From the NCBI GenBank assembly GCA_019637195.1, contig JAHBWA010000092.1, positions 1 through 34,616 of the forward strand: a stretch of DNA of 34,616 nt. The letters are read 5' to 3'. The notes under the pieces are model-generated. The model saw only the letters and a list, made by a program, of their open reading frames with translations, was not told the origin of the DNA and ran no database searches. This DNA is from Labilithrix sp. Its GTDB lineage: Bacteria > Myxococcota_A > Polyangia > Polyangiales > Polyangiaceae. The position numbers were made by a program, and so were the translations under genes. Positions 1-6,881 of this stretch are shown here, piece after piece; within the stretch, counting starts at the first letter, position 1; the number at the start of each line of letters is the position of its first letter.

Positions 1-936
1 CACCTCTGCAAGTTCGACCTCGTCTCGCTCATGGTCGGCGAGTTCCCCGAGCTCCAGGGCGAGATGGGCCGCGACTACGCGCTCTACGCCGAGGAGCCGG
101 CCGAGGTCGCGAACGCCGTCCGCGACCACTACCGGCCGATCGGCGCCGAGGGCCCGGTCGCCGGCGACGACGTCTCGGCGTGCGTGGCGCTGGCCGATCG
201 GCTCGACACGCTGGCCGGCTGCTTCGCCGTCGGCCTGTCGCCGACGGGCGCCGCCGATCCGTTCGCGCTCCGGCGCGCGTGCATCGCCACGCTGCGCACG
301 CTGCTCGAGGGCTCGAAGCGCGACGCCGCGTACGCGTCGCTCCGCCTCTCCGACCTCTTCGCCTGGGCCTACGACGGCCTCGCCGAGGGCCCCGCGGCGA
401 AGAAGCTCGACCTCTCGAAGGAGGACACGGTCAAGAAGCTCCGCGACTTCACGCACGAGCGCCTCCGCGGCGTCATCGCGACGCAGACCTCGAGCGCGGC
501 GGCGGACGCCGCGTGCGCGGGGGGCGATCTCGATCGCCCGGCGCACGTGCTCGCGCGGGCGAAGGCGCTCCACCGCGCGCTCACCGAGGGCCGCGCGTGG
601 CTCGAGAAAGCGCGCACCGTCGCCAAGCGCCTCAGCGGGATCTCCAAGGAGGCGAAGCCGGTCCTCCACGGGAAGGACGCCTTCGAGAAGGCGGACGATC
701 ACGCGATCGTCGACGTGATCGTCAAGGTCGACGCGTCGACCACCGCGCTCGAGAGCGAGGACGCCGTCACCGCCGCGCTCGCGGGCGCCGAGGACCTCGC
801 CGCGCGGCTCGACGACGTCTTCACGCGCACCCTCGTCAACGATCCGAACGACGCCCGCACGCCGAAGCGGCTCGAGCTCCTCTCGCACGGCGCGCAGTGC
901 ATGCTGCGCATCGGCGACTTCTCGCGCCTCGTCTGA
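1..936 (+). CDS. glyS: Glycyl-tRNA synthetase beta subunit, C-terminal part (5' end outside window)
   Basis: The reading frame is open from base 1 and ends at TGA 934-936, giving the last 311 residues of a protein that is usually about 690 aa. The fragment opens with the family motif around VGEFPELQGEMGR and continues with DPFALRRACIATLRTLLEG, both hallmark stretches of bacterial GlyS. The remaining C-terminal part corresponds to the helical anticodon-binding (DALR-type) region. With the alpha subunit GlyQ it forms the alpha2beta2 enzyme that charges tRNA-Gly in the cytoplasm; glyQ is presumably upstream, outside the window. The end is convergent with the LamG lipoprotein gene, 61 bp away. 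Identification is confident; the missing start cannot be judged. Confidence 0.95.
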   Translation, partial: HLCKFDLVSLMVGEFPELQGEMGRDYALYAEEPAEVANAVRDHYRPIGAEGPVAGDDVSACVALADRLDTLAGCFAVGLSPTGAADPFALRRACIATLRTLLEGSKRDAAYASLRLSDLFAWAYDGLAEGPAAKKLDLSKEDTVKKLRDFTHERLRGVIATQTSSAAADAACAGGDLDRPAHVLARAKALHRALTEGRAWLEKARTVAKRLSGISKEAKPVLHGKDAFEKADDHAIVDVIVKVDASTTALESEDAVTAALAGAEDLAARLDDVFTRTLVNDPNDARTPKRLELLSHGAQCMLRIGDFSRLV

Positions 937-960
937 CCACGCGCGCTCACGGCGGCGAGG

Positions 961-994
961 GGGGCGCTCGTCCGTAAGCGACGGCGCGCGCCCC
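961..994. terminator. Nested hairpin between convergent genes, possible bidirectional terminator
   Basis: GGGGCGC (961-967) pairs with GCGCCCC (988-994), and an inner CGTC/GACG pair (969-972, 80-83 of the 900s block: 980-983) can stack inside it. It sits exactly between the glyS stop and the stop of the minus-strand LamG gene. There is no T-run, so a classical intrinsic terminator is not proven. Confidence 0.35.
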
Positions 995-997
995 GGC

Positions 998-1852
998 TCA
1001 GCGGGCGTCGTAGTGCGCCTTCACCCGTTCGGGAGGGAGGGCGTGCGCGTAGACGGCGACCTCGTCGATCGGCCCCAGGAACGGCTCGGCGCCCCCGCCG
1101 ATGAGCAGGGGGGACGAGCTCGGCTCGAGCTCGTCCGCGGTCTCCGCGGCCGCGGACCTCACGCCGTCCACGTAGAGGACGACGGTCGCCCCGTCATAGG
1201 TCGCGACGACGTGACGCGTGCCGTTCGAGGGGAACGGCTCGCTGGACTCGGTCGAGACGCTGAACTCCTTGTCCGAGCGCTGCCGTACGAAGCGAACCGT
1301 GTCGGACACGAGGAGGCCGTAGCCGCCGCCGCTCGGGGAGTTCCGCGCGCCGTTCGCGAAGCGGCCGAGCACCATGCCCTCCGGCGCCGCCACGGGCCGC
1401 CCCTGGATCCAGACCTCGACGGACATCGCCTGGGTGCCGACGAAGGCGAGCGGCGTGTTCGCGGCCGACGCGACCGAGACGCCCGAGCCCCCGCTGTCCC
1501 TCTCGAACTTGCGCGCCTGACCGTCGCCCGCGAGCCCCGGGACGCTCGTCGAAGGTCCCACGTACGCGCCGGGGTGCAAGCCCATCTCGTCGATCGCGCT
1601 CGTCGCGTCGCTGTCTTCCTCGAACCGGTAGTAGGCGACCGGCTCGTCCGCCATCACCTCCGCGCGGTAGTCGCGCCCGCCTTCGATCGCCGCCTCCACC
1701 GTCGCTCCGTCGGCCGCGTCCGCGGCGGGAGGCGCAGCGTCGCCGCCGTCCGCGAACGCGGTGTCGTCCTCCGGGAGCACGGTGCCACACGCCGCCGCCG
1801 TCCCCAGCGCGAGCGCGACCGTGGCGGCCGAGGGGACGAGTCCAGACCTCAC
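998..1852 (-). CDS. LamG (concanavalin A-like) domain lipoprotein
   Basis: The 284-aa protein starts at GTG 1852, which gives a lipoprotein signal peptide ending in a Cys at residue 22 (ALGTAAAC). An Asp/Ala-rich linker of about 40 residues follows. From about residue 65 the sequence has the LamG/pentraxin-like jelly-roll pattern: VAYYRFEE, then AMSVEVWIQG, HVVATYDGATVVLYVDG and finally GPIDEVAVYAHALP. Such domains bind carbohydrates or other surface ligands. The protein is predicted to be anchored in a membrane facing the periplasm or cell surface; its ligand is unknown. It is divergent from ppdK. No Shine-Dalgarno precedes the start; a TAAGCT hexamer lies exactly 6 nt upstream, which suggests a leaderless mRNA. 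Confidence 0.85.
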   Translation of the reverse strand: MRSGLVPSAATVALALGTAAACGTVLPEDDTAFADGGDAAPPAADAADGATVEAAIEGGRDYRAEVMADEPVAYYRFEEDSDATSAIDEMGLHPGAYVGPSTSVPGLAGDGQARKFERDSGGSGVSVASAANTPLAFVGTQAMSVEVWIQGRPVAAPEGMVLGRFANGARNSPSGGGYGLLVSDTVRFVRQRSDKEFSVSTESSEPFPSNGTRHVVATYDGATVVLYVDGVRSAAAETADELEPSSSPLLIGGGAEPFLGPIDEVAVYAHALPPERVKAHYDAR

Positions 1853-1858
1853 GGCTCG

Positions 1859-1864
1859 AGCTTA
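1859..1864 (-). promoter_or_regulatory. -10-like TAAGCT, 6 nt before the GTG start of the LamG gene
   Basis: TAAGCT-N6-GTG on the minus strand places +1 on the start codon itself. No Shine-Dalgarno is present. This is one of several identical arrangements in the window, which is the main support. Confidence 0.45.
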
Positions 1865-1894
1865 GACGCCCGGCGCGGCGAGGGCCAGCGGGGC

Positions 1895-1964
1895 GGGCGC
1901 TCGACGCGACGCCGTGCTCGCCGCGGCGCGCGGGCCGGGCGCTCGACGCGACGCCGTGCTCGCC
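1895..1964. repeat. Perfect 28-bp direct repeat, two copies, in a divergent intergenic region
   Basis: Bases 1895-1922 and 1937-1964 are identical (starting GGGCGCTCGACG), separated by 14 bp, so the period is 42 bp. They lie between the divergent LamG and ppdK genes. The rest of 1853-2077 shows nothing else recognisable except the -10-like elements at both ends. Confidence 0.85.
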
Positions 1965-2061
1965 TTCGACTTCGACGACGCCGGACGAGGTCGGTCCGGA
2001 CCCCACGGCTGGGGCAGCCCGCCCCCACGCGACCAGCTCCCCAGCGAGCCCGCTTCTTGTG

Positions 2062-2067
2062 TAAAGT
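2062..2067 (+). promoter_or_regulatory. -10-like TAAAGT upstream of ppdK
   Basis: TAAAGT ends 10 nt before the ATG at 2078 and no Shine-Dalgarno is visible. Transcription would start about 3-4 nt before the ATG. A -35 element is not recognisable. Confidence 0.4.
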
Positions 2068-2077
2068 GCGGCCCGCC

Positions 2078-4837
2078 ATGAAGCTCGTGTTCTCATTCGG
2101 GGACGGCAAGGCCGAGGGAGATCCCACGCGTCGCGACACGCTCGGCGGCAAAGGCGCCGGGCTCGCGGAGATGACCTCGCTCGGTCTCCCCGTCCCACCC
2201 GGCTTCACCATCTCGACAGAGGCGTGCCGCGCCTTCTCGACGACGGGCGCCATGCCCGCGGAGCTCGGCTCGGAGGTCGACGAGGCCCTCGCGCTGCTCG
2301 AGAAGCGCATCGGCATGCGGTTCGGCGATCCCAAGGCTCCGCTGCTCGTGAGCGTCCGCTCCGGCGCGCGCGCGTCGATGCCCGGGATGATGGACACGAT
2401 CCTCAACCTCGGCCTCAACGAGACGACCGCGAAGGGGCTCATCCAGCGGACGGGGAACAAGCGCTTCGTCTACGACGCCTACCGTCGCTTCGTCGCGATG
2501 TACGCCGACGTCGCGCTCGGCGTCTCGCGCGAGTACTTCGAGCACGCGCTCGACGAGGTGCGCGCGCGCATCGCCAAGACGCGGAGCATCGACGCGACCC
2601 GGCTCAACGCCGAGGAGCTCCGCCGGAAGGTCACCGACGCCGACATCCCCGCCGACGAGCTCGAGGGGCTCGTCGGCACGTTCAAGGCGATCGTCAAGGA
2701 CAAGACGAAGAAGGACTTCCCCGAAGACCCGAAGGAGCAGCTCTGGTGGGCGATCCGCGCGGTCTTCAAGTCGTGGAGCAACCCGCGCGCGGTCGTCTAC
2801 CGCAAGATGCACGACATCCCCGAGAGCTGGGGGACCGCTTGCAACGTCCAGGCGATGGTCTTCGGCAACCTCGGGGACACGAGCGCGACCGGCGTCGCGT
2901 TCACGCGCGATCCGTCGACCGGCGAGCGCGTGCTCTACGGCGAGTGGCTCCCGAACGCTCAGGGCGAAGACGTCGTCGCGGGCATCCGCACGCCGATGCC
3001 GATCCGCGCCGGCGGCAAGAACGACGACGAGTCGCTCGAGCGGCGCATGCCCGAGGCGTTCGCGACCCTGACGTCGATCGGCTCCCGCCTCGAGAAGCAC
3101 TTCCGCGACATGCAGGACCTGGAGTTCACGATCCAGGACGGGCACCTCTACATGCTCCAGTGCCGCTCGGCGAAGCGCACGAGCCCCGCCGCCGTCCGCG
3201 CCGCCGTGGAGATGGCGAAGGAGGGCCTGATCACGCGCGACGAGGCCGTCTGTCGGGTCGATCCGTCGTCGCTCGACCAGCTCCTCCACCCGACGCTCGA
3301 TCCGAGCGCGCCGAAGAAGCTCCTCGCGCGCGGGCTCTCCGCGAGCCCCGGCGCCGCGCAGGGCAAGATCGTCTTCAGCGCCGACGAAGCCGAGCGCCGC
3401 GCCGGCCAAGGGGAGGCCGTCATCCTCGTGCGCGTCGAGACCTCGCCGGAGGACATCCACGGCATGAAGGCCGCGCGAGGCATCCTCACGGCGCGCGGCG
3501 GGATGACCAGCCACGCCGCCGTCGTCGCGCGCGGGATGGGCAAGCCGTGCGTCGCCGGCTGCTCCGCGCTCGCGGTCAGCTACGCCGAGCAGATGGTGAC
3601 GATCACGCAGTACGACGAGGGCGGGCGGCCGACCGAGACCGTCACGCTCAAGAAGGGCGATCTCGTCACGATCGAAGGCAGCGCCGGTCACGTCTACCTG
3701 GGCGCCGTGCCCACCGTGAGCGCGGCGCTCACCGGCGAGTTCGCCGAGCTGATGAGCTGGGCCGACGACGTCCGGACGATGAAGGTGCGCGCCAACGCCG
3801 ACACCCCGCTCGACGCCCGCACCGCGCGGAGCTTCGGCGCCGAGGGCATCGGTCTCTGCCGCACCGAGCACATGTTCTTCGACGAGGAGCGCATCCGCGC
3901 CGTCCGCGAGATGATCCTCGCCGAGGACGTGAAGGGCCGCGAGAACGCGCTCGCGAAGCTCCTCCCCCACCAGGAGCAGGACTTCGTCGAGATCTTCCGC
4001 GAGATGCGCGGGCTCCCGGTCACGATCCGCCTGCTCGATCCGCCGCTGCACGAGTTCCTCCCGACCGAGAAGAAGCAGATCGAGGAGCTCGCGGGCCTGC
4101 TCGGCGTCTCGGTCGTCCGGCTCGAGCAGCGCATCAAGGACCTGCACGAGTTCAACCCGATGCTCGGGCACCGCGGCTGCCGCCTCGCCATCACCTACCC
4201 CGAGATCTACGCGATGCAGGTCCGCGCGATCCTGCAGGCCGCCGCCGACGTCAGCGCCGAGGGCGCGACGGTGCAGCCCGAGATCATGATCCCGCTCGCG
4301 ATGACGCGCGAGGAGCTGACGCGGATGCGGCAGATCGTCGACAAGGTCGCGGAGGAGGTCTTCGCCAAGCGCCCGAAGGTGCCGTTCTCGTTCGGGACGA
4401 TGATCGAGCTGCCGCGCGCCGCGCTCCGCGCCGGCGAGCTCGCCGACGGCGCCGACTTCTTCTCGTTCGGCACGAACGACCTCACGCAGTGCACGATGGG
4501 CCTATCGCGCGACGACGCGGGCAAGTTCCTCCCGGCCTACGTCGAGACCGGGATCCTCCCGAAGGACCCGTTCGTGACCATCGACGTCGACGGCGTCGGC
4601 GCGCTGGTCCGCCTCGCGGTCGACCGAGGGCGCCAGGCGAAGAGCTCGATCAAGCTCGGGATCTGCGGCGAGCACGGCGGCGATCCCGAGAGCATCCGCT
4701 TCTTCCGCGACGCCAAGCTCGACTACGTGTCGTGCTCCCCCTTCCGCGTGACCATCGCGCGCCTCGCCGCGGCGCAGGCCGAGGTCTCGCACCGGAAGGG
4801 CCGCGCGACGATGTCCGCCGGCCCCGGCAACGCCTGA
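2078..4837 (+). CDS. ppdK: Pyruvate, phosphate dikinase
   Basis: The 919-aa protein fits the usual length of 870-920 aa. It interconverts pyruvate, ATP and Pi with phosphoenolpyruvate, AMP and PPi in the cytoplasm. The N-terminal ATP-grasp domain starts with GGKGAGLAEMTSLGLPVPPG and contains VRSGARASMPGMMDTILNLG. The central swivelling domain carries the phospho-His in GGMTSHAAVVARGMGK (His479). The C-terminal PEP/pyruvate barrel contains the PEP-utiliser motif around LCRTEHMFF and ends with the catalytic Cys863 in LGICGEHGG. The open frame extends upstream to 1013, but the codons before 2078 read through a divergent promoter region and repeats; MKLVFSFGDG is the typical family N-terminus, so ATG 2078 is chosen. 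No frameshift or missing catalytic residue is seen. Confidence 0.97.
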   Translation: MKLVFSFGDGKAEGDPTRRDTLGGKGAGLAEMTSLGLPVPPGFTISTEACRAFSTTGAMPAELGSEVDEALALLEKRIGMRFGDPKAPLLVSVRSGARASMPGMMDTILNLGLNETTAKGLIQRTGNKRFVYDAYRRFVAMYADVALGVSREYFEHALDEVRARIAKTRSIDATRLNAEELRRKVTDADIPADELEGLVGTFKAIVKDKTKKDFPEDPKEQLWWAIRAVFKSWSNPRAVVYRKMHDIPESWGTACNVQAMVFGNLGDTSATGVAFTRDPSTGERVLYGEWLPNAQGEDVVAGIRTPMPIRAGGKNDDESLERRMPEAFATLTSIGSRLEKHFRDMQDLEFTIQDGHLYMLQCRSAKRTSPAAVRAAVEMAKEGLITRDEAVCRVDPSSLDQLLHPTLDPSAPKKLLARGLSASPGAAQGKIVFSADEAERRAGQGEAVILVRVETSPEDIHGMKAARGILTARGGMTSHAAVVARGMGKPCVAGCSALAVSYAEQMVTITQYDEGGRPTETVTLKKGDLVTIEGSAGHVYLGAVPTVSAALTGEFAELMSWADDVRTMKVRANADTPLDARTARSFGAEGIGLCRTEHMFFDEERIRAVREMILAEDVKGRENALAKLLPHQEQDFVEIFREMRGLPVTIRLLDPPLHEFLPTEKKQIEELAGLLGVSVVRLEQRIKDLHEFNPMLGHRGCRLAITYPEIYAMQVRAILQAAADVSAEGATVQPEIMIPLAMTREELTRMRQIVDKVAEEVFAKRPKVPFSFGTMIELPRAALRAGELADGADFFSFGTNDLTQCTMGLSRDDAGKFLPAYVETGILPKDPFVTIDVDGVGALVRLAVDRGRQAKSSIKLGICGEHGGDPESIRFFRDAKLDYVSCSPFRVTIARLAAAQAEVSHRKGRATMSAGPGNA

Positions 4838-4840
4838 TCG

Positions 4841-4857
4841 GCGGCGGACGTCGCCGC
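4841..4857. terminator. Short GC hairpin between convergent ppdK and hemL
   Basis: GCGGCG (4841-4846) and CGCCGC (4852-4857) flank a 5-nt loop in the 27-bp gap between the two convergent stops. There is no U-tract; it is a candidate only. Confidence 0.3.
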
Positions 4858-4864
4858 GCCGCGC

Positions 4865-6154
4865 TCAGCTCGCGGCGGCCACGGCGAACGCCTCGGCGGC
4901 CGCCGACACCGTCGCGTCCACGTCCGCCTCGGAGTGGGCCGCGCTCACGAACGCGGCCTCGTACTGCGACGGCGGCCAGTAGTGACCGCGCGCGAGCATC
5001 GCGGTGTGCCACCGGCCGAAGCGCGCCGTATCCGATTTGACGGCGTCGCCGAACGAGCGGATGGGGCCCTTGGTGAAGAACGGCGTGATCATCGAGCCGA
5101 CGCGCTGGACGCACACCTCGACGTTCGCCTTCCGCGCGCCGTCGACGAAGCCCTGCTCCAGCCGCGCGCCGAGCGCCTCGAGCTTGGCGTAGACCGCGGA
5201 GTCGAGGCGCTCGAGCAGCGCGAGCGCCGCGCTGACGGCGACCGGGTTCCCGCTGAGCGTGCCCGCCTGGTAGACGGGGCCGACCGGCGCGACCTTCTGC
5301 ATGATCTCGCGACGCCCGCCGTACGCGGCGAGCGGCATGCCGCCGCCGACGATCTTGCCGAGGCACGTCATGTCGGGCCGGACCTTGGCGCGCTCCTGCA
5401 TCCCGCCGCGCGCGACGCGCGAGCCGCTCATGACCTCGTCGAAGATCGACACGGCGCCGTGGTCCTTGCACAGGCGGACGATCGCCTCGAGGAAGCCGGG
5501 CTCCGGCGGCACGACCCCCATGTTGCCGACGACCGGCTCCACGATGACCGCGGCGATCTCCTGTCCGCGCTCGGCGAAGATCGCCTCGAGCCCCGCGACG
5601 TCGTTGTAGCGCGCGGTGATCGTCGCCTTCGCGGTGAGGGCCGGGACGCCCGCCGAGTCGGGGACGCCGAACGTCAGGGCGCCCGAGCCCGCCTTGACGA
5701 GGAGGAAGTCGGCGTGGCCGTGGTAGCAGCCCTCGAACTTCACGATCGCCTCGCGGCCGGTGAAGCCGCGCGCGACGCGGAGCGCGGCCATGCACGCCTC
5801 GGTGCCGCTCGAGACGGCGCGGACCATCTCGATCGACGGGTAGAGCTCGATGACCTTCTCGGCGAAGCGGACCTCGAGCTCGGTGGGGGCGCCGTAGCTC
5901 GTGCCGTTCCTGGCCGCGGAGACGATCGCCTCGACCACGGCCGGGTGGGCGTGGCCGAGGATCATCGGGCCCCACGAGCCCACGTAGTCGGTGTAGCGCT
6001 TGCCGTCGGCGCCGAAGAGGTAGGCGCCCTCGGCGCGCGCGACGAAGACGGGGCTGCCGCCGACGCTGCGGAACGCGCGGACGGGGCTGTTCACGCCGCC
6101 CGGGATGATGCGCTCGGCGCGCGCAAGCAACTCGACGCTCTTCGGATCGGACAT
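4865..6154 (-). CDS. hemL: Glutamate-1-semialdehyde 2,1-aminomutase
   Basis: The 429-aa PLP enzyme converts glutamate-1-semialdehyde to 5-aminolevulinate in the C5 route to haem. It begins with the family pattern ERIIPGGVNSPVRAF, has SSGTEACMAALRVAR (phosphate-binding), EGCYHGHAD, and the Schiff-base Lys267 in CLGKIVGGGMPL. A GTG six bases upstream (6160) is also in frame, but AGAGGAG (6160-6166) overlaps that GTG and lies 5 nt before ATG 6154, so the ATG is the better start. One oddity: the usual FDEVMTGFR segment reads FDEVMSGSR. Haem synthesis gives a loose functional link to the haem-uptake-type operon at 16-21 kb, but they are not adjacent. Confidence 0.95.
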   Translation of the reverse strand: MSDPKSVELLARAERIIPGGVNSPVRAFRSVGGSPVFVARAEGAYLFGADGKRYTDYVGSWGPMILGHAHPAVVEAIVSAARNGTSYGAPTELEVRFAEKVIELYPSIEMVRAVSSGTEACMAALRVARGFTGREAIVKFEGCYHGHADFLLVKAGSGALTFGVPDSAGVPALTAKATITARYNDVAGLEAIFAERGQEIAAVIVEPVVGNMGVVPPEPGFLEAIVRLCKDHGAVSIFDEVMSGSRVARGGMQERAKVRPDMTCLGKIVGGGMPLAAYGGRREIMQKVAPVGPVYQAGTLSGNPVAVSAALALLERLDSAVYAKLEALGARLEQGFVDGARKANVEVCVQRVGSMITPFFTKGPIRSFGDAVKSDTARFGRWHTAMLARGHYWPPSQYEAAFVSAAHSEADVDATVSAAAEAFAVAAAS

Positions 6155-6159
6155 CGTCA

Positions 6160-6166
6160 CTCCTCT
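6160..6166 (-). promoter_or_regulatory. hemL: Shine-Dalgarno of hemL that decides the start
   Basis: AGAGGAG on the minus strand is spaced 5 nt from ATG 6154 but overlaps the alternative GTG 6160. A TAACGT hexamer lies about 18 nt further upstream and could be the -10, giving a short leader, unlike the leaderless-looking genes nearby. Confidence 0.7.
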
Positions 6167-6234
6167 GCTTCGGGCTGGACGTTACCAGTCAATCGGCGAC
6201 GGGCGAAGGCGCCCGGCGCGGACGCCGGCGAGCG

Positions 6235-6816
6235 CTACTTTCGCTTTCCGCTGAGCACGCCCTTGACCGTACACGGCAGGCCCTCGGCGCCCGCCGTCGC
6301 GCTCGTGACCTCCGAAGTGGTCTCGGCGTTGATGTCGTCGCCGGAGATCGTGATGACGATGCTCGGCTCGATCTTGATCTCCATCTCGCCGCCGCTGCCG
6401 TCGTCGACGTCGAACGTATCGGCGCTCTGCTTGCCCGAGAGCTCGCACTTCGCCGCGTCGAGCGTGAGCGAGTCGGGCTGGCCGTCGGCGTCCTCGGTCG
6501 ACCGGTAGGTCCCGTCGGCGTTCTTGGCGACGGTGATCGTCTCCTCCCGGGCGATCCGGTTGGCCTGCTCCGCGAGCCCGTCGCAGACCTTGCCGCCGCT
6601 CGACGTCCAGACGGGCTTCGCCATCGCGAAGGCGCCCTCGGGCATGCAAGCGCCGCCGCCGCCCGAACCGCCGTCGCCGCTCGAGCCGCCGTCGCTCTCC
6701 GCGCCGGTCGCGCCGCCGCTCGTCCCCGTCGTCTCGTCGTCGCTGCACGCGGCGCCGGCGACGCCGACGAGCGCGACGAGGCTGGCGCACGTGAAGCTGC
6801 GAATCGTTCCTCTCAT
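6235..6816 (-). CDS. Small secreted lipoprotein, unknown function
   Basis: This 193-aa protein has a signal peptide with a lipobox ending at Cys24 (VAGAAC), then a Gly/Ser/Asp-rich linker of about 30 residues, and a globular part with three further Cys (C57, C82-region and C117-region) and one near the C-terminus (LPCTVKG). The ending KGVLSGKRK follows a beta-rich segment (EMEIKIEPSIVITISGDDIN). No known family was recognised. A strong GAGGAGGT Shine-Dalgarno precedes the ATG at 6816. It lies between the M28 peptidase gene (65 bp upstream) and hemL and may be co-transcribed with either. Confidence 0.75.
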   Translation of the reverse strand: MRGTIRSFTCASLVALVGVAGAACSDDETTGTSGGATGAESDGGSSGDGGSGGGGACMPEGAFAMAKPVWTSSGGKVCDGLAEQANRIAREETITVAKNADGTYRSTEDADGQPDSLTLDAAKCELSGKQSADTFDVDDGSGGEMEIKIEPSIVITISGDDINAETTSEVTSATAGAEGLPCTVKGVLSGKRK

Positions 6817-6881
6817 GATCCGACCTCCTCAGGTTGGCGCGCGAGGATACGCGACGCCGGAGATCGGGGCGAGCGAGCGGA

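Noticed and set aside
2093..4171. Long open minus-strand frame of 692 codons across ppdK
   Set aside because: It is the antisense shadow of ppdK in GC-rich DNA; its product is low-complexity Arg/Glu/Leu/Ala sequence with no motif, while the plus-strand frame has every PPDK motif.
6155..6160. GTG at 6160 as hemL start
   Set aside because: The Shine-Dalgarno overlaps it; ATG 6154 has ideal 5-nt spacing.
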